From Pseudomonadota bacterium (GTDB lineage: Bacteria; Myxococcota_A; Polyangia; Haliangiales; Haliangiaceae), in contig JAKSDA010000577.1 in assembly GCA_022360315.1 (NCBI GenBank), forward strand, positions 30,532 through 94,531: DNA of 64,000 bases, written 5' to 3'. Shown here one piece after another: positions 57,177-64,000 of the stretch (within the stretch, counting starts at the first letter, position 1; each line of letters begins with the position of its first letter). The notes below the pieces were generated by a model. That model made no database searches. It was not told where the DNA came from and was given only the letters and a program-made list of their open reading frames with translations. A program made the translations under genes and the position numbers.

Positions 57177-58598
57177 ATGGGTTGGCTCCGGTACGAGGAT
57201 TTCGAGCTCAAAATCGAGCGCGCTGGCGATGGGTATCGTGCCGAGGTTCTGCGCAGTCCGGGTGGTGAAGCATTGTGGCAGTTCGCGCTGCCACTGTCCT
57301 GGGACCACATCGAACGTCTCATCGAGCGGATAGGGCCACAGTCCCATTCGCCCGAGATCGCTGCGGCGCGTGAACTGGGCAGCACGTTGTTCGAGAGCGT
57401 GTTCGCCGGGGATATACGGGCGTGCTTTCGGGTAAGTCTGGATCGAGTGTCCGAAAAAGAAGACATTGGGTTGCGGATCAAGTTACTACTCGAGCAAGCT
57501 CCCGAGCTGGCCGACTTGCCGTGGGAGCTACTGTTGGATGAATCGAGCGGTCGGTTTCTGTCGCTATCGGTCGAGACCCCGGTGGTCCGCTATGTCCAGC
57601 TGCCGCAGCGCGTCCCACCACTGCGAGTGGAACTACCGCTGGAAATTCTGGTCATGGTATCGAGCCCGAGCGACTACCCAGCGCTCGATGTCGAACGAGA
57701 ACGAGAATTGCTCGAGCAAGCTCTACAGCCGTTGCGGGATCGCAACCAGGTCCGTGTCACGTATGTCGAATCAGCCACTCTGAGCGAGCTGCACCGTACC
57801 CTGCGCGAGCAGCCTTTTCATGTGTTTCACTTCATCGGACACGGTGGGTTCGATCGAGCCACCAAAAAGGGCATACTCGTTCTCAAAGACGAGCAAGGCC
57901 AGGGCCAGCGAGTACATGGTCACCGTCTGGCCACAGTGCTGCAAAACCGCGGGACGTTGCACCTGGCCGTGCTCAACGCCTGCGCAGGGGCGCGTATCTC
58001 GCGCGCCGACCCGTATGCCGGGGTGGCCACCACGCTGATCAAGCAGGGGGTGCCGGCGGTGATCGCGATGCAATTCGAGATCACCGACAAAGCAGCGCTG
58101 GCATTTGCCGACGCGCTGTACTCAGCCATGGTCGCCGGACTGCCAGTCGATGCCGCAGTGGCCGATGCGCGTACCGCTATCTACGCGCTGGCCAGCGATA
58201 TCGAGTGGGGCACACCGGTTCTATACATGCGCGCCGAAGACGGCGTCCTGTTCGACGCGGTCGTAGACACGGTCAGTCGACAAGACGACCAATTGGCCCC
58301 CGAGACAAGAACTCCTGTCCTGTCTCGAGAGCAAAAAAACCAGCTGGTCGACCACCTCCTTGCGTGCCGCTCGGTCATGGACCCCGATAAGCGTGGCCTC
58401 ATGATAGACCAGCTCGATCGCACTGTGACGATCCGTATTTCGCGCCATGCCGATGCCCACAGCCATCTTACGGAGATGGTCGAGACCTGCAATGATCACG
58501 AGTGTCTTGAATCATTGCTCGAAGCAGTCCGCCGGGTCGAGGGCTCGACTCGGCCCATGCGGGCTGTCGAGACGTTCCTCACCACTGTGAAGGACTGA
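57177..58598 (+). CDS. CHAT-domain protease with C-terminal effector-associated adaptor domain
   Basis: A 473-residue cytoplasmic protease, first gene of the right-hand operon. The CHAT domain (about 85-365) is complete: LADLPWELLLDES strand, then catalytic H222 in FHFIGHGGFD and C269 in LAVLNACAG, with YAGVATTLIKQGVPAVIAMQ as the following helix-strand. After a short linker, residues 384-473 form a small helical adaptor (KNQLVDHLLACRSVMDPDKR to CNDHECLESLLEAVRRVEGS) of the effector-associated domain 2 type. A related module begins the next protein, so the two probably bind each other. The protease is the likely effector of the system. Confidence 0.88.
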   Translation: MGWLRYEDFELKIERAGDGYRAEVLRSPGGEALWQFALPLSWDHIERLIERIGPQSHSPEIAAARELGSTLFESVFAGDIRACFRVSLDRVSEKEDIGLRIKLLLEQAPELADLPWELLLDESSGRFLSLSVETPVVRYVQLPQRVPPLRVELPLEILVMVSSPSDYPALDVERERELLEQALQPLRDRNQVRVTYVESATLSELHRTLREQPFHVFHFIGHGGFDRATKKGILVLKDEQGQGQRVHGHRLATVLQNRGTLHLAVLNACAGARISRADPYAGVATTLIKQGVPAVIAMQFEITDKAALAFADALYSAMVAGLPVDAAVADARTAIYALASDIEWGTPVLYMRAEDGVLFDAVVDTVSRQDDQLAPETRTPVLSREQKNQLVDHLLACRSVMDPDKRGLMIDQLDRTVTIRISRHADAHSHLTEMVETCNDHECLESLLEAVRRVEGSTRPMRAVETFLTTVKD

Positions 58599-58639
58599 GC
58601 CGACGGTTACCCATTTCCCTGCAGATCGACTCCGCTCCC

Positions 58640-60112
58640 ATGACCGCTTCTGACGACAGATTCACTCAACTCGAGAAATTGACTGATCTATTTCTCGCCT
58701 GCCGCGCGTGCTGGAACCGCTCTGACCGCGCGAAATACATCGTCGATGGGCTACCGGATGCCGCTCGTATCGAATTTTCGTCGACCGACCTGGTTTACGC
58801 CACCAATATTGTGCGAGTGTGTCTCGATAGCGCCGCGATCTACGAGTTGCTTCGCAAGGTTCATCGAATCACTGGCGACAGCCGCCCGTGGCAGAATCTC
58901 GAAGCATATGCAGCCGAGCAAGGGTTGCTCTACGAGGGCTCGACATTGTTCGGTACCGACCAACTTCAGGACGCAGCCAAAACAATCGATGCCCTCCAGC
59001 AACCCATTGACACGATTCGCCGCATCCGGGCCGGGATCGAGCCCGAAACCCGCATCAGGGACAGGCCCACTATTGCCATGCTGGTGGCAGAATTGGCCCA
59101 CTACCGGGCTCAGGCAGACGGCCTGATTCCCCTGCTGCGCTTTGTCAGCGCGCTCGTTCAACAGGCGGTCGCGTCGCCTGCCACACAGGACGCGCAAGCC
59201 TGGCTGGTATCGGCCTGTGCCGATCTCGGGGTCGAATTCGGCACCGCCACTGGCCATCGCGATGTCGGTTCCCGCGATAGCGACGAATTCGGATATCTCC
59301 TCATGTGCATCCGGCGTAGCGATGCCGATGGGTCATCGACTCAACACGCACGAAACGACCCGTGCTATAACGCATCCGCCTGGTACATGCCGCATACAAT
59401 GGGCACTACGAGGCGTCTCGACGTCGAGCCGTCTCACTCGTCGTGTCCATACTCTGAACTCTCGACCATTCTCGATGATTTTATCGACCAGGCGCTGCTG
59501 TACGCACGCCAGCTGGTCATCGAGGTCATTGTGCCGCTGGAGCTCATCGACAAGGAGGTCGACGCCTGGTCCATCAACCCATTCGGGGATGTGAAAGTTC
59601 CATTGGGTCAGCGATATCCGGTGGTTGTCCGCTCCTATGAACGGCTTTTCAGCGTGCGTCGGTGGAGAGGCGCGAATCGAGAGTGGGAAAAACGCTGGGC
59701 TCAGCTTCGCGACTACCAATCCCGGCACGCGTGCGACGCGGCCAAGTGGGAAGACGACGTGACAGGTTCCGCCGATGCGTTTTACCAGAGGCTGTGTTCA
59801 CATCGAACTGCCGATGGCCATCGCTATCCGGTCTTGACCGCATGCCCTTCGGATTCATCCTTCCTGGGAGCCATACTCCACGCTGGAATGCCCATCGCTC
59901 TGTGGCCGCGCGCGCCCATGGACAGCGCTCGATTGCAGGCCACCCTCGAGCCCATCCTCAACAAGCACAGGTTGCAAGAGCTTCCCACGGCAATCAAAGA
60001 GCTGCGATGTCGCGAGGACGATTGCTGGCTGAATAACCACCTGAGCTTGCTGTGGGACGATCACGACCGCAGGCCACCACCGGCTGATGCCCCACCGCTC
60101 GTTGCCCCCTGA
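58640..60112 (+). CDS. VMAP-like protein (vWA-MoxR-associated) with N-terminal adaptor domain
   Basis: A 490-residue soluble protein. The first 95 residues are an adaptor domain like the one ending the CHAT protein (FTQLEKLTDLFLACRACWNR, VCLDSAAIYELLRKVHRITG). A middle region of mixed helices and strands follows, then the conserved VMAP C-terminal domain (about 290-480): LVIEVIVPLELIDKEVDAWS, then VPLGQRYPVVVRSYERL, WEKRWAQLRD and GMPIALWPRAPM. In MoxR-vWA conflict systems VMAP bridges the ATPase-vWA pair to the effector. It is spaced 41 bases after the CHAT gene and 15 before the MoxR gene, in one operon. Confidence 0.82.
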   Translation: MTASDDRFTQLEKLTDLFLACRACWNRSDRAKYIVDGLPDAARIEFSSTDLVYATNIVRVCLDSAAIYELLRKVHRITGDSRPWQNLEAYAAEQGLLYEGSTLFGTDQLQDAAKTIDALQQPIDTIRRIRAGIEPETRIRDRPTIAMLVAELAHYRAQADGLIPLLRFVSALVQQAVASPATQDAQAWLVSACADLGVEFGTATGHRDVGSRDSDEFGYLLMCIRRSDADGSSTQHARNDPCYNASAWYMPHTMGTTRRLDVEPSHSSCPYSELSTILDDFIDQALLYARQLVIEVIVPLELIDKEVDAWSINPFGDVKVPLGQRYPVVVRSYERLFSVRRWRGANREWEKRWAQLRDYQSRHACDAAKWEDDVTGSADAFYQRLCSHRTADGHRYPVLTACPSDSSFLGAILHAGMPIALWPRAPMDSARLQATLEPILNKHRLQELPTAIKELRCREDDCWLNNHLSLLWDDHDRRPPPADAPPLVAP

Positions 60113-60127
60113 CCAGGAGAATCCATA

Positions 60128-61072
60128 ATGACCAACTGGCTGATCTTTCGAGGGAGCGGTACCCAGCACGACGATATCGAAACGCTTCCTGAGCCGCCGC
60201 CCTGGCGCGCCCGCAAAGACCAGGACGCCCCTGCAAAGACCTACCAGGTCGACAAAAAACTGATCGAAATGGTCAACGCAGCCCTGTACTTGCGCCGGCC
60301 GCTCTTTGTCGCGGGCAAACCCGGGTCTGGTAAATCGACCCTGGCCCACGCCGTGGCCTGGGAGCTCAAGCTCGGACCGGTTCTGTACTGGCCGATCAAC
60401 ACCAGAACGACCCTCAAAGACGGTCTTTATCACTACGACGCCATTGCGCGGCTCCAGGACGCATCTCTGGCCGAGAAAGAGGGCAAAAAAGCGCCGTCGA
60501 TCGGCGAGTATATCCGCCTGGGGCCACTGGGAACGGCCATGTTGCCCACGGATCGACCGCGGGTGCTACTCATTGACGAGATCGATAAAAGTGAAATCGA
60601 CTTGCCCAACGATTTACTCCATATTCTGGAACGCGGCGAATTCGAGATTCCCGAGCTGTCGCGAGCCAGAGCGCCGAGGGTCGACGTTCGCGTCCACGGC
60701 AGCGACCAGCGGGCCGTCCTCGAAAAGGGAGTTGTGCACTGCCGGCAATTTCCCTTTATCGTCATGACCAGCAATGGCGAGCGCGAATTTCCGGCGCCAT
60801 TCTTTCGCCGCTGTCTGCGGGTCGATATCGAACCACCCGATCCAGACCGTCTCGAAGCCATTGTCGAAGCCCACTTGCAAGAACTTTCAGACGACGCCCG
60901 AGAGCTCTTGCGAATCTTTTGCGACCAGCGCAACCAGGACGATCTGGCGGTCGATCAGCTGCTCAACGCGATCTTTCTGGCCAGCCATGGCGCCGGGCTA
61001 ACCGATGAAAAACGCGACCACAAACGCGACCTGCTTCGCCAGGCGATCTTTCGCAGTCTCAGTGTATTATGA
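60128..61072 (+). CDS. MoxR-type AAA+ ATPase
   Basis: A 314-residue AAA+ chaperone-type ATPase. The P-loop is GKPGSGKST (63-71), Walker B is VLLIDEIDKSEID (146 on), sensor 1 lies in FPFIVMTSNGEREFPAPFFR and the arginine finger in RRCLRVDIEPPDPDRLE. There is a family insert of about 40 residues after the first helix (ARLQDASLAEKEGKKAPSIG). The start is ATG 60128 after AGGAGAATCCATA. It overlaps the vWA gene by 4 bases (ATGA), as MoxR and vWA partners usually do. It would remodel the vWA partner using ATP. Confidence 0.93.
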   Translation: MTNWLIFRGSGTQHDDIETLPEPPPWRARKDQDAPAKTYQVDKKLIEMVNAALYLRRPLFVAGKPGSGKSTLAHAVAWELKLGPVLYWPINTRTTLKDGLYHYDAIARLQDASLAEKEGKKAPSIGEYIRLGPLGTAMLPTDRPRVLLIDEIDKSEIDLPNDLLHILERGEFEIPELSRARAPRVDVRVHGSDQRAVLEKGVVHCRQFPFIVMTSNGEREFPAPFFRRCLRVDIEPPDPDRLEAIVEAHLQELSDDARELLRIFCDQRNQDDLAVDQLLNAIFLASHGAGLTDEKRDHKRDLLRQAIFRSLSVL

Positions 61073-63603
61073 GTGAACTCGCCGGATTCATCTCTGCCCT
61101 GAAAGCGGCCGATATCGATCTATCCGGCCGTGAGGTGGCCGATGTTCTGTGGCTGGCCATGCAAATGACCCGGGCGACGACGAATGCATCTCCTGGTCGA
61201 GCTGCACTGGCACCGTCGGCAGCAAAACCCGGCCAGGCCAATACGTCCGGTGACCAGACTGCTGAGCGAGAAAAACCATCCAGTGAGGGGCTCTCTGATG
61301 CCAATGCGGCCCCCGGCGCAGAAGTGCACCCGACCGGAGCCAGCAAGGCGCCAGCGATCTCGATACGCGCACCAGGGGCCCGTGCCTTGCCAACCTCGCT
61401 GGCCTTCATGCGAGCGCTCCGGCCTTTGCGCCAGCTCATCCCATCGCCCGGGCGCTGGCAACTCGACGAATCGGCCACGGTCGAATGGATCGCCGAGACC
61501 GGGCTGTGGATTCCGCAATTCCAGCCGATCCGGCAACCGCGGTTTGGCATCAACTTCGTACTCGACGAAGGCCGCTCGATGGGTATATGGCAGCACGTGG
61601 CCCATGATATCCAGGGTATCCTGGAGCGACACCGCGGTCTGCGGGATGTCCAGTGTTTTGGTCTGGACAGCGGACACCGCGATCGGCTCATCTTCCGGGC
61701 CGGTTTGCCTCGTCCGGGGGTCAAACGCCGGTTGGCCCATGAAAGCGACGTTGTCGGCGGCTCAGGGCAGCGACTGGTCCTGATCATGAGCGATTGCGTT
61801 GACCCGGTCTGGTACGGTCGGGGTCTGACGGCACGATTGGCCCGCTGGGCCAATCGTTCTCAGGTCTCGTTGCTGCACGTTTTACCCGAGCGCTTGTGGC
61901 TGCGTACTGCGCTGCGGCGATTCGAGTTTGTCGACATTCGGGCGGCAAAACCGGCCTGCATCAATCGCGAGCTGCTCGTTCAGCGCGCTCCGTACCAGAA
62001 CGAATCGCCGCAGGCAGCTCCTCCCATTCCCGTGCTGACCCTGGTGCCTTCCGATGTTGCCCAGTGGGTACAAACGGTGGTGGGGCACAGTGAAACCGGG
62101 ATACCGGCCATCGTACTCGCCGAAAGCCCGGCACAAAACTCAACAGAGCAACCAGTTGCGGCCTCCCGGCGACAACCTGGCCATGACGGGCAAGCGGAGC
62201 CGATCGTCAAACAACGCATCGATCAGTTCTACATGGTGGCCTCGCCAGCGGCGATCCGGCTGGCCGAGGCACTGAGCGCGGCTCCCCTGTCCTGGCCGAC
62301 CATGCGTCTGATCATGGAGACTCTGGTACCCGAAGCGACCATGGTCGACCTGGCTGAATTCATACTCAGCGGTCTGGTCAGTCAGAGCATCGCAGATCGC
62401 CAAAACCCCGGCGCTAGCGATGTGCAATACCGCTTCATTGACGGCGCGGCCGAACTATTGAGCGCCAGGACACCAGCGCCGATCCATCTGCGGGCTCTGT
62501 CGCTGTTCATGGAACAACATCTCGGCCAGCCAATCGACTTTCGTGCCCTTCTGCGCGATCCGTCCCAGGTAGACTCTCTGCCCTGGCGACCGGAAAGTGG
62601 CCCCATTGCCGTGTTCTCGGCGCAAACCCTGCGTCGCATGGGCGGCCGTTGCGCGGCGATCGCAGCTCGTCTGGAACGCCTGGGACCCACCCACGAACAC
62701 GTTTCAGTGGCCACCTCGCTTGAGGATGCTATCAACGCAAAGAGCGAACTCGGTGAGTTCGCTCCAGCGCCCCAAGTCAGGCCAAACCAATCGCTGGGCA
62801 TCGTGCATACAGCGCTAGAAGATGTGGCGCCAATGCGCTTCGTGGGCCTGACCGGAGGCACGTTTACCATGGGCAGTCCGGCGAGCGAGCCAGGTCGCGG
62901 TGATGACGAGACGGAGCGCGAGGTGACAGTATATGGGTTCGAGATTGCGGAGGCGGTGGTAACGCAAACGCAGTGGCAAGCGGTGATGGGCAGCAACCCG
63001 AGTTACAAGTTCGAGAACAGCGGGGACACTGATGAGCATCCAGTGCAGAATATAAGCTGGTATGACGCGATCGAGTTTTTGAACAAGCTATCGCAGCGAG
63101 AAGGGCTGCCCGAGTGTTATGAAATGAGCGGAACCAGAGTCACGTTGCACAAATCGTGTAGAGGCTATCGCTTGCCGACCGAGGCGGAGTGGGAATACGC
63201 GTGCCGGGCAGGGAGCCAGACAGCCTATGGGCGGGGCGTGGATGCGTCTGCTCTGGGCGAATATGCCTGGTACGGTAAAACGTGGGGCGATGGCACGGTG
63301 CCAGCAAAGAGTTTGAAGCCGAATGCATGGGGTCTGTACGGAATGCACGGCAATGTTTGGGAATGGGTATGGGACCGATATGCGCCGTACCCAGATGGCA
63401 CGCAGATCGATCCTCATGGGCCTTCAGACAACAATGCATTACTCATGAACAATGACGATACAAAGACCCGCTCGCTGCGTGGGGGCGCCTTCGGCTTCAG
63501 GGCCGGGGGCGTGCGCTGTGCGTTCCGGGGCTGGGGCGGGCCCGGGGTCCGGGTCAGGTTCGACGGCCTGCGGGTCGTGCGTCGTGCTCGCCGCCAGCTT
63601 TGA
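61069..63603 (+). CDS. SAV_2336-type vWA-like protein with C-terminal FGE/C-lectin-fold domain (candidate DGR target)
   Basis: An 844-residue protein coupled to MoxR. The N-terminus (LAGFISALKAADIDLSGREV, ADVLWLAMQM) is the short helical start of SAV_2336-type proteins. A vWA-like domain follows (about 150-300): the metal site reads D-E-G-R-S at 166-170, so the first serine of D-x-S-x-S is glycine. A helical winged region runs about 380-560. The FGE-sulfatase domain covers 589-844 (GGTFTMGSP, RLPTEAEWEYACRAGSQ, GMHGNVWEWVWDRYAPYP) and ends in SLRGGAFGFRAGG and DGLRVVRRAR. The final 40 codons look hypervariable (see the separate feature). It is probably the sensor or recognition part of the system. 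Confidence 0.88.
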   Translation: MSELAGFISALKAADIDLSGREVADVLWLAMQMTRATTNASPGRAALAPSAAKPGQANTSGDQTAEREKPSSEGLSDANAAPGAEVHPTGASKAPAISIRAPGARALPTSLAFMRALRPLRQLIPSPGRWQLDESATVEWIAETGLWIPQFQPIRQPRFGINFVLDEGRSMGIWQHVAHDIQGILERHRGLRDVQCFGLDSGHRDRLIFRAGLPRPGVKRRLAHESDVVGGSGQRLVLIMSDCVDPVWYGRGLTARLARWANRSQVSLLHVLPERLWLRTALRRFEFVDIRAAKPACINRELLVQRAPYQNESPQAAPPIPVLTLVPSDVAQWVQTVVGHSETGIPAIVLAESPAQNSTEQPVAASRRQPGHDGQAEPIVKQRIDQFYMVASPAAIRLAEALSAAPLSWPTMRLIMETLVPEATMVDLAEFILSGLVSQSIADRQNPGASDVQYRFIDGAAELLSARTPAPIHLRALSLFMEQHLGQPIDFRALLRDPSQVDSLPWRPESGPIAVFSAQTLRRMGGRCAAIAARLERLGPTHEHVSVATSLEDAINAKSELGEFAPAPQVRPNQSLGIVHTALEDVAPMRFVGLTGGTFTMGSPASEPGRGDDETEREVTVYGFEIAEAVVTQTQWQAVMGSNPSYKFENSGDTDEHPVQNISWYDAIEFLNKLSQREGLPECYEMSGTRVTLHKSCRGYRLPTEAEWEYACRAGSQTAYGRGVDASALGEYAWYGKTWGDGTVPAKSLKPNAWGLYGMHGNVWEWVWDRYAPYPDGTQIDPHGPSDNNALLMNNDDTKTRSLRGGAFGFRAGGVRCAFRGWGGPGVRVRFDGLRVVRRARRQL
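63481..63600 (+). other. candidate DGR variable repeat (adenine-depleted end of the FGE domain)
   Basis: These 120 bases contain only four A, whereas the 60 bases just before them contain about 24. Between 63490 and 63564 most codons at positions that are surface-exposed in other FGE-type DGR targets end in C (TTC, GGC, TTC, GGC, TTC, GGC, GGC, GTC, GTC, TTC, GAC). That is what an AAC-rich template gives after adenine-directed mutagenic homing. The fixed residues of the fold (RGG, VR, P, GLRVV) are kept. The matching template repeat and reverse transcriptase are not in this window. Confidence 0.6.
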
Positions 63604-63639
63604 TCCATTGAATCATTGACCTATTGTCCGGGGAAAGGT

Positions 63640-63657
63640 GCCCCGCGTAGGCGGGGC
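63640..63657. terminator. GC hairpin after the vWA-FGE gene (terminator or DGR target hairpin)
   Basis: A perfect 7-bp stem, GCCCCGC / GCGGGGC, closes a four-base loop (GTAG), 36 bases beyond the stop. It has no T-run. A short GC hairpin of this size downstream of the variable repeat is a known element of DGR targets; a simple transcription terminator is the alternative. Confidence 0.5.
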
Positions 63658-63888
63658 CGCGCCGAAACGTTGCTGGGAAGAGGTCATTAAGTGACACCAT
63701 CTTGTCATCATGTAACCAGAATTGGGCTAATAGCGCCGTTTTTCGCCATCATTCGCCACAATCTGTCACTTTGTAACCGCGTTTTTGGTCATGTATCGCT
63801 ACGAATTGTCAATTGAGGACCAAATTCGTGGCAGGCCAACCAAACGGCCAAACGCGCCTTTAGAGCCGGTCCAAAAACCTCGGACCGA

Positions 63889-63995
63889 GCCAGAGCGGCG
63901 AGGCGCGCCGCCAGTGGGTGCGCGAGGAGTGGAGAATACTGGGTGTATTTGACCGACGAGCAAGCCCGCTGGCGGTGATGGATCGCCGCTCTGGC
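63889..63995. repeat. long imperfect inverted repeat near the window end
   Basis: The outer arms GCCAGAGCGGCGA (63889-63901) and its exact complement (63983-63995) are 13 bases long. Further inside, CCGCCAGTGGG and CCCGCTGGCGG pair at 10 of 11 positions, and AATAC...GTATT forms a small central stem. Together they would make a stem-loop of about 107 bases. It could be a small mobile-element end, a structured RNA or an intergenic palindrome. Confidence 0.65.
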
Positions 63996-64000
63996 GACGC

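Larger units (their letters stand above)
63607..64000. other. last 394 bases, no gene seen
   Basis: Apart from the hairpin at 63640-63657 and the long inverted repeat at 63889-63995, the stretch shows short AT-richer segments (63680-63830) with loosely repeated TGTCAY...TGTAACC words. No open frame with a start site is present. Confidence 0.45.

Noticed and set aside
63607..63890. DGR template repeat or reverse transcriptase start just after the vWA-FGE gene
   Set aside because: No segment resembles the variable repeat and no open frame is present before the window ends.

Overview
Organism. The window is GC-rich, with frequent GTG and TTG starts. It carries families typical of Myxococcota: TonB-dependent receptors with an N-terminal TonB-like domain, MopE-type metal-binding motifs, a DUF1800/DUF1501 secretion pair, glycine-rich surface lipoproteins, Ser/Thr kinases fused to AAA and TPR regions, and several CHAT proteases. 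My best inference is a multicellular or social myxobacterium-like deltaproteobacterium (Haliangium/Kofleriaceae-like). No 16S or other decisive marker is present, and I see no tRNA, rRNA, CRISPR array or insertion sequence. Layout, 0-27 kb. The window opens inside an ExbB-ExbD-TonB operon with a lipoprotein and a TonB-dependent receptor (0-5.7 kb). Next come a haem lipoprotein, DUF2061 and DUF2254 membrane proteins, an ArsR regulator and a universal stress protein (5.8-10.1 kb). A housekeeping stretch follows: murC, xseA, aroE, a CPBP protease and bioA (10.1-17.6 kb). Then come a TetR regulator with a clear operator and a diiron protein, a proline-rich repeat protein, DedA, an S66 peptidase and a 1284-residue kinase/ATPase (17.6-25.6 kb). 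A frameshifted metalloprotease-like gene lies at 25.8-26.5 kb. Layout, 27-57 kb. A first conflict-type cluster spans 27.6-38.1 kb: a CHAT-TIR-AAA protein, an AAA-membrane-FGE protein, a secreted protein, a CHAT protease, and a degenerate CHAT fused to a transglutaminase-like domain. Ordinary genes follow: a truncated MopE-type membrane protein, tatD, a split DUF1800 gene with DUF1501, and a hybrid histidine kinase (38.3-48.1 kb). A glycine-rich lipoprotein (48.2-50.8 kb) borders a zone of gene fragments (51.2-53.1 kb), then an archease-rtcB RNA-repair operon and a lipoprotein hydrolase (53.1-56.3 kb). Layout, 57-64 kb. The right end holds the most interesting block: a compact co-directional operon of a CHAT protease with a C-terminal adaptor domain, a VMAP-like protein with a related N-terminal adaptor, a MoxR-type AAA+ ATPase, and a vWA-like (SAV_2336-type) protein ending in a formylglycine-generating-enzyme (FGE) fold. 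This matches the MoxR-vWA-VMAP ternary conflict systems known from multicellular bacteria. The last 120 bases of the vWA-FGE gene are almost free of adenine and rich in NNC codons, and a GC hairpin follows 37 bases after the stop. That is the signature expected of a diversity-generating retroelement (DGR) variable repeat, but no reverse transcriptase or template repeat lies inside the window. How the genes may work together. By inference, the variable FGE domain senses a ligand, the MoxR-vWA pair acts as an ATP-dependent threshold, VMAP bridges through its adaptor domain, and the CHAT protease is the effector. The 27.6-38 kb cluster uses the same parts (CHAT, AAA, FGE) in another arrangement.
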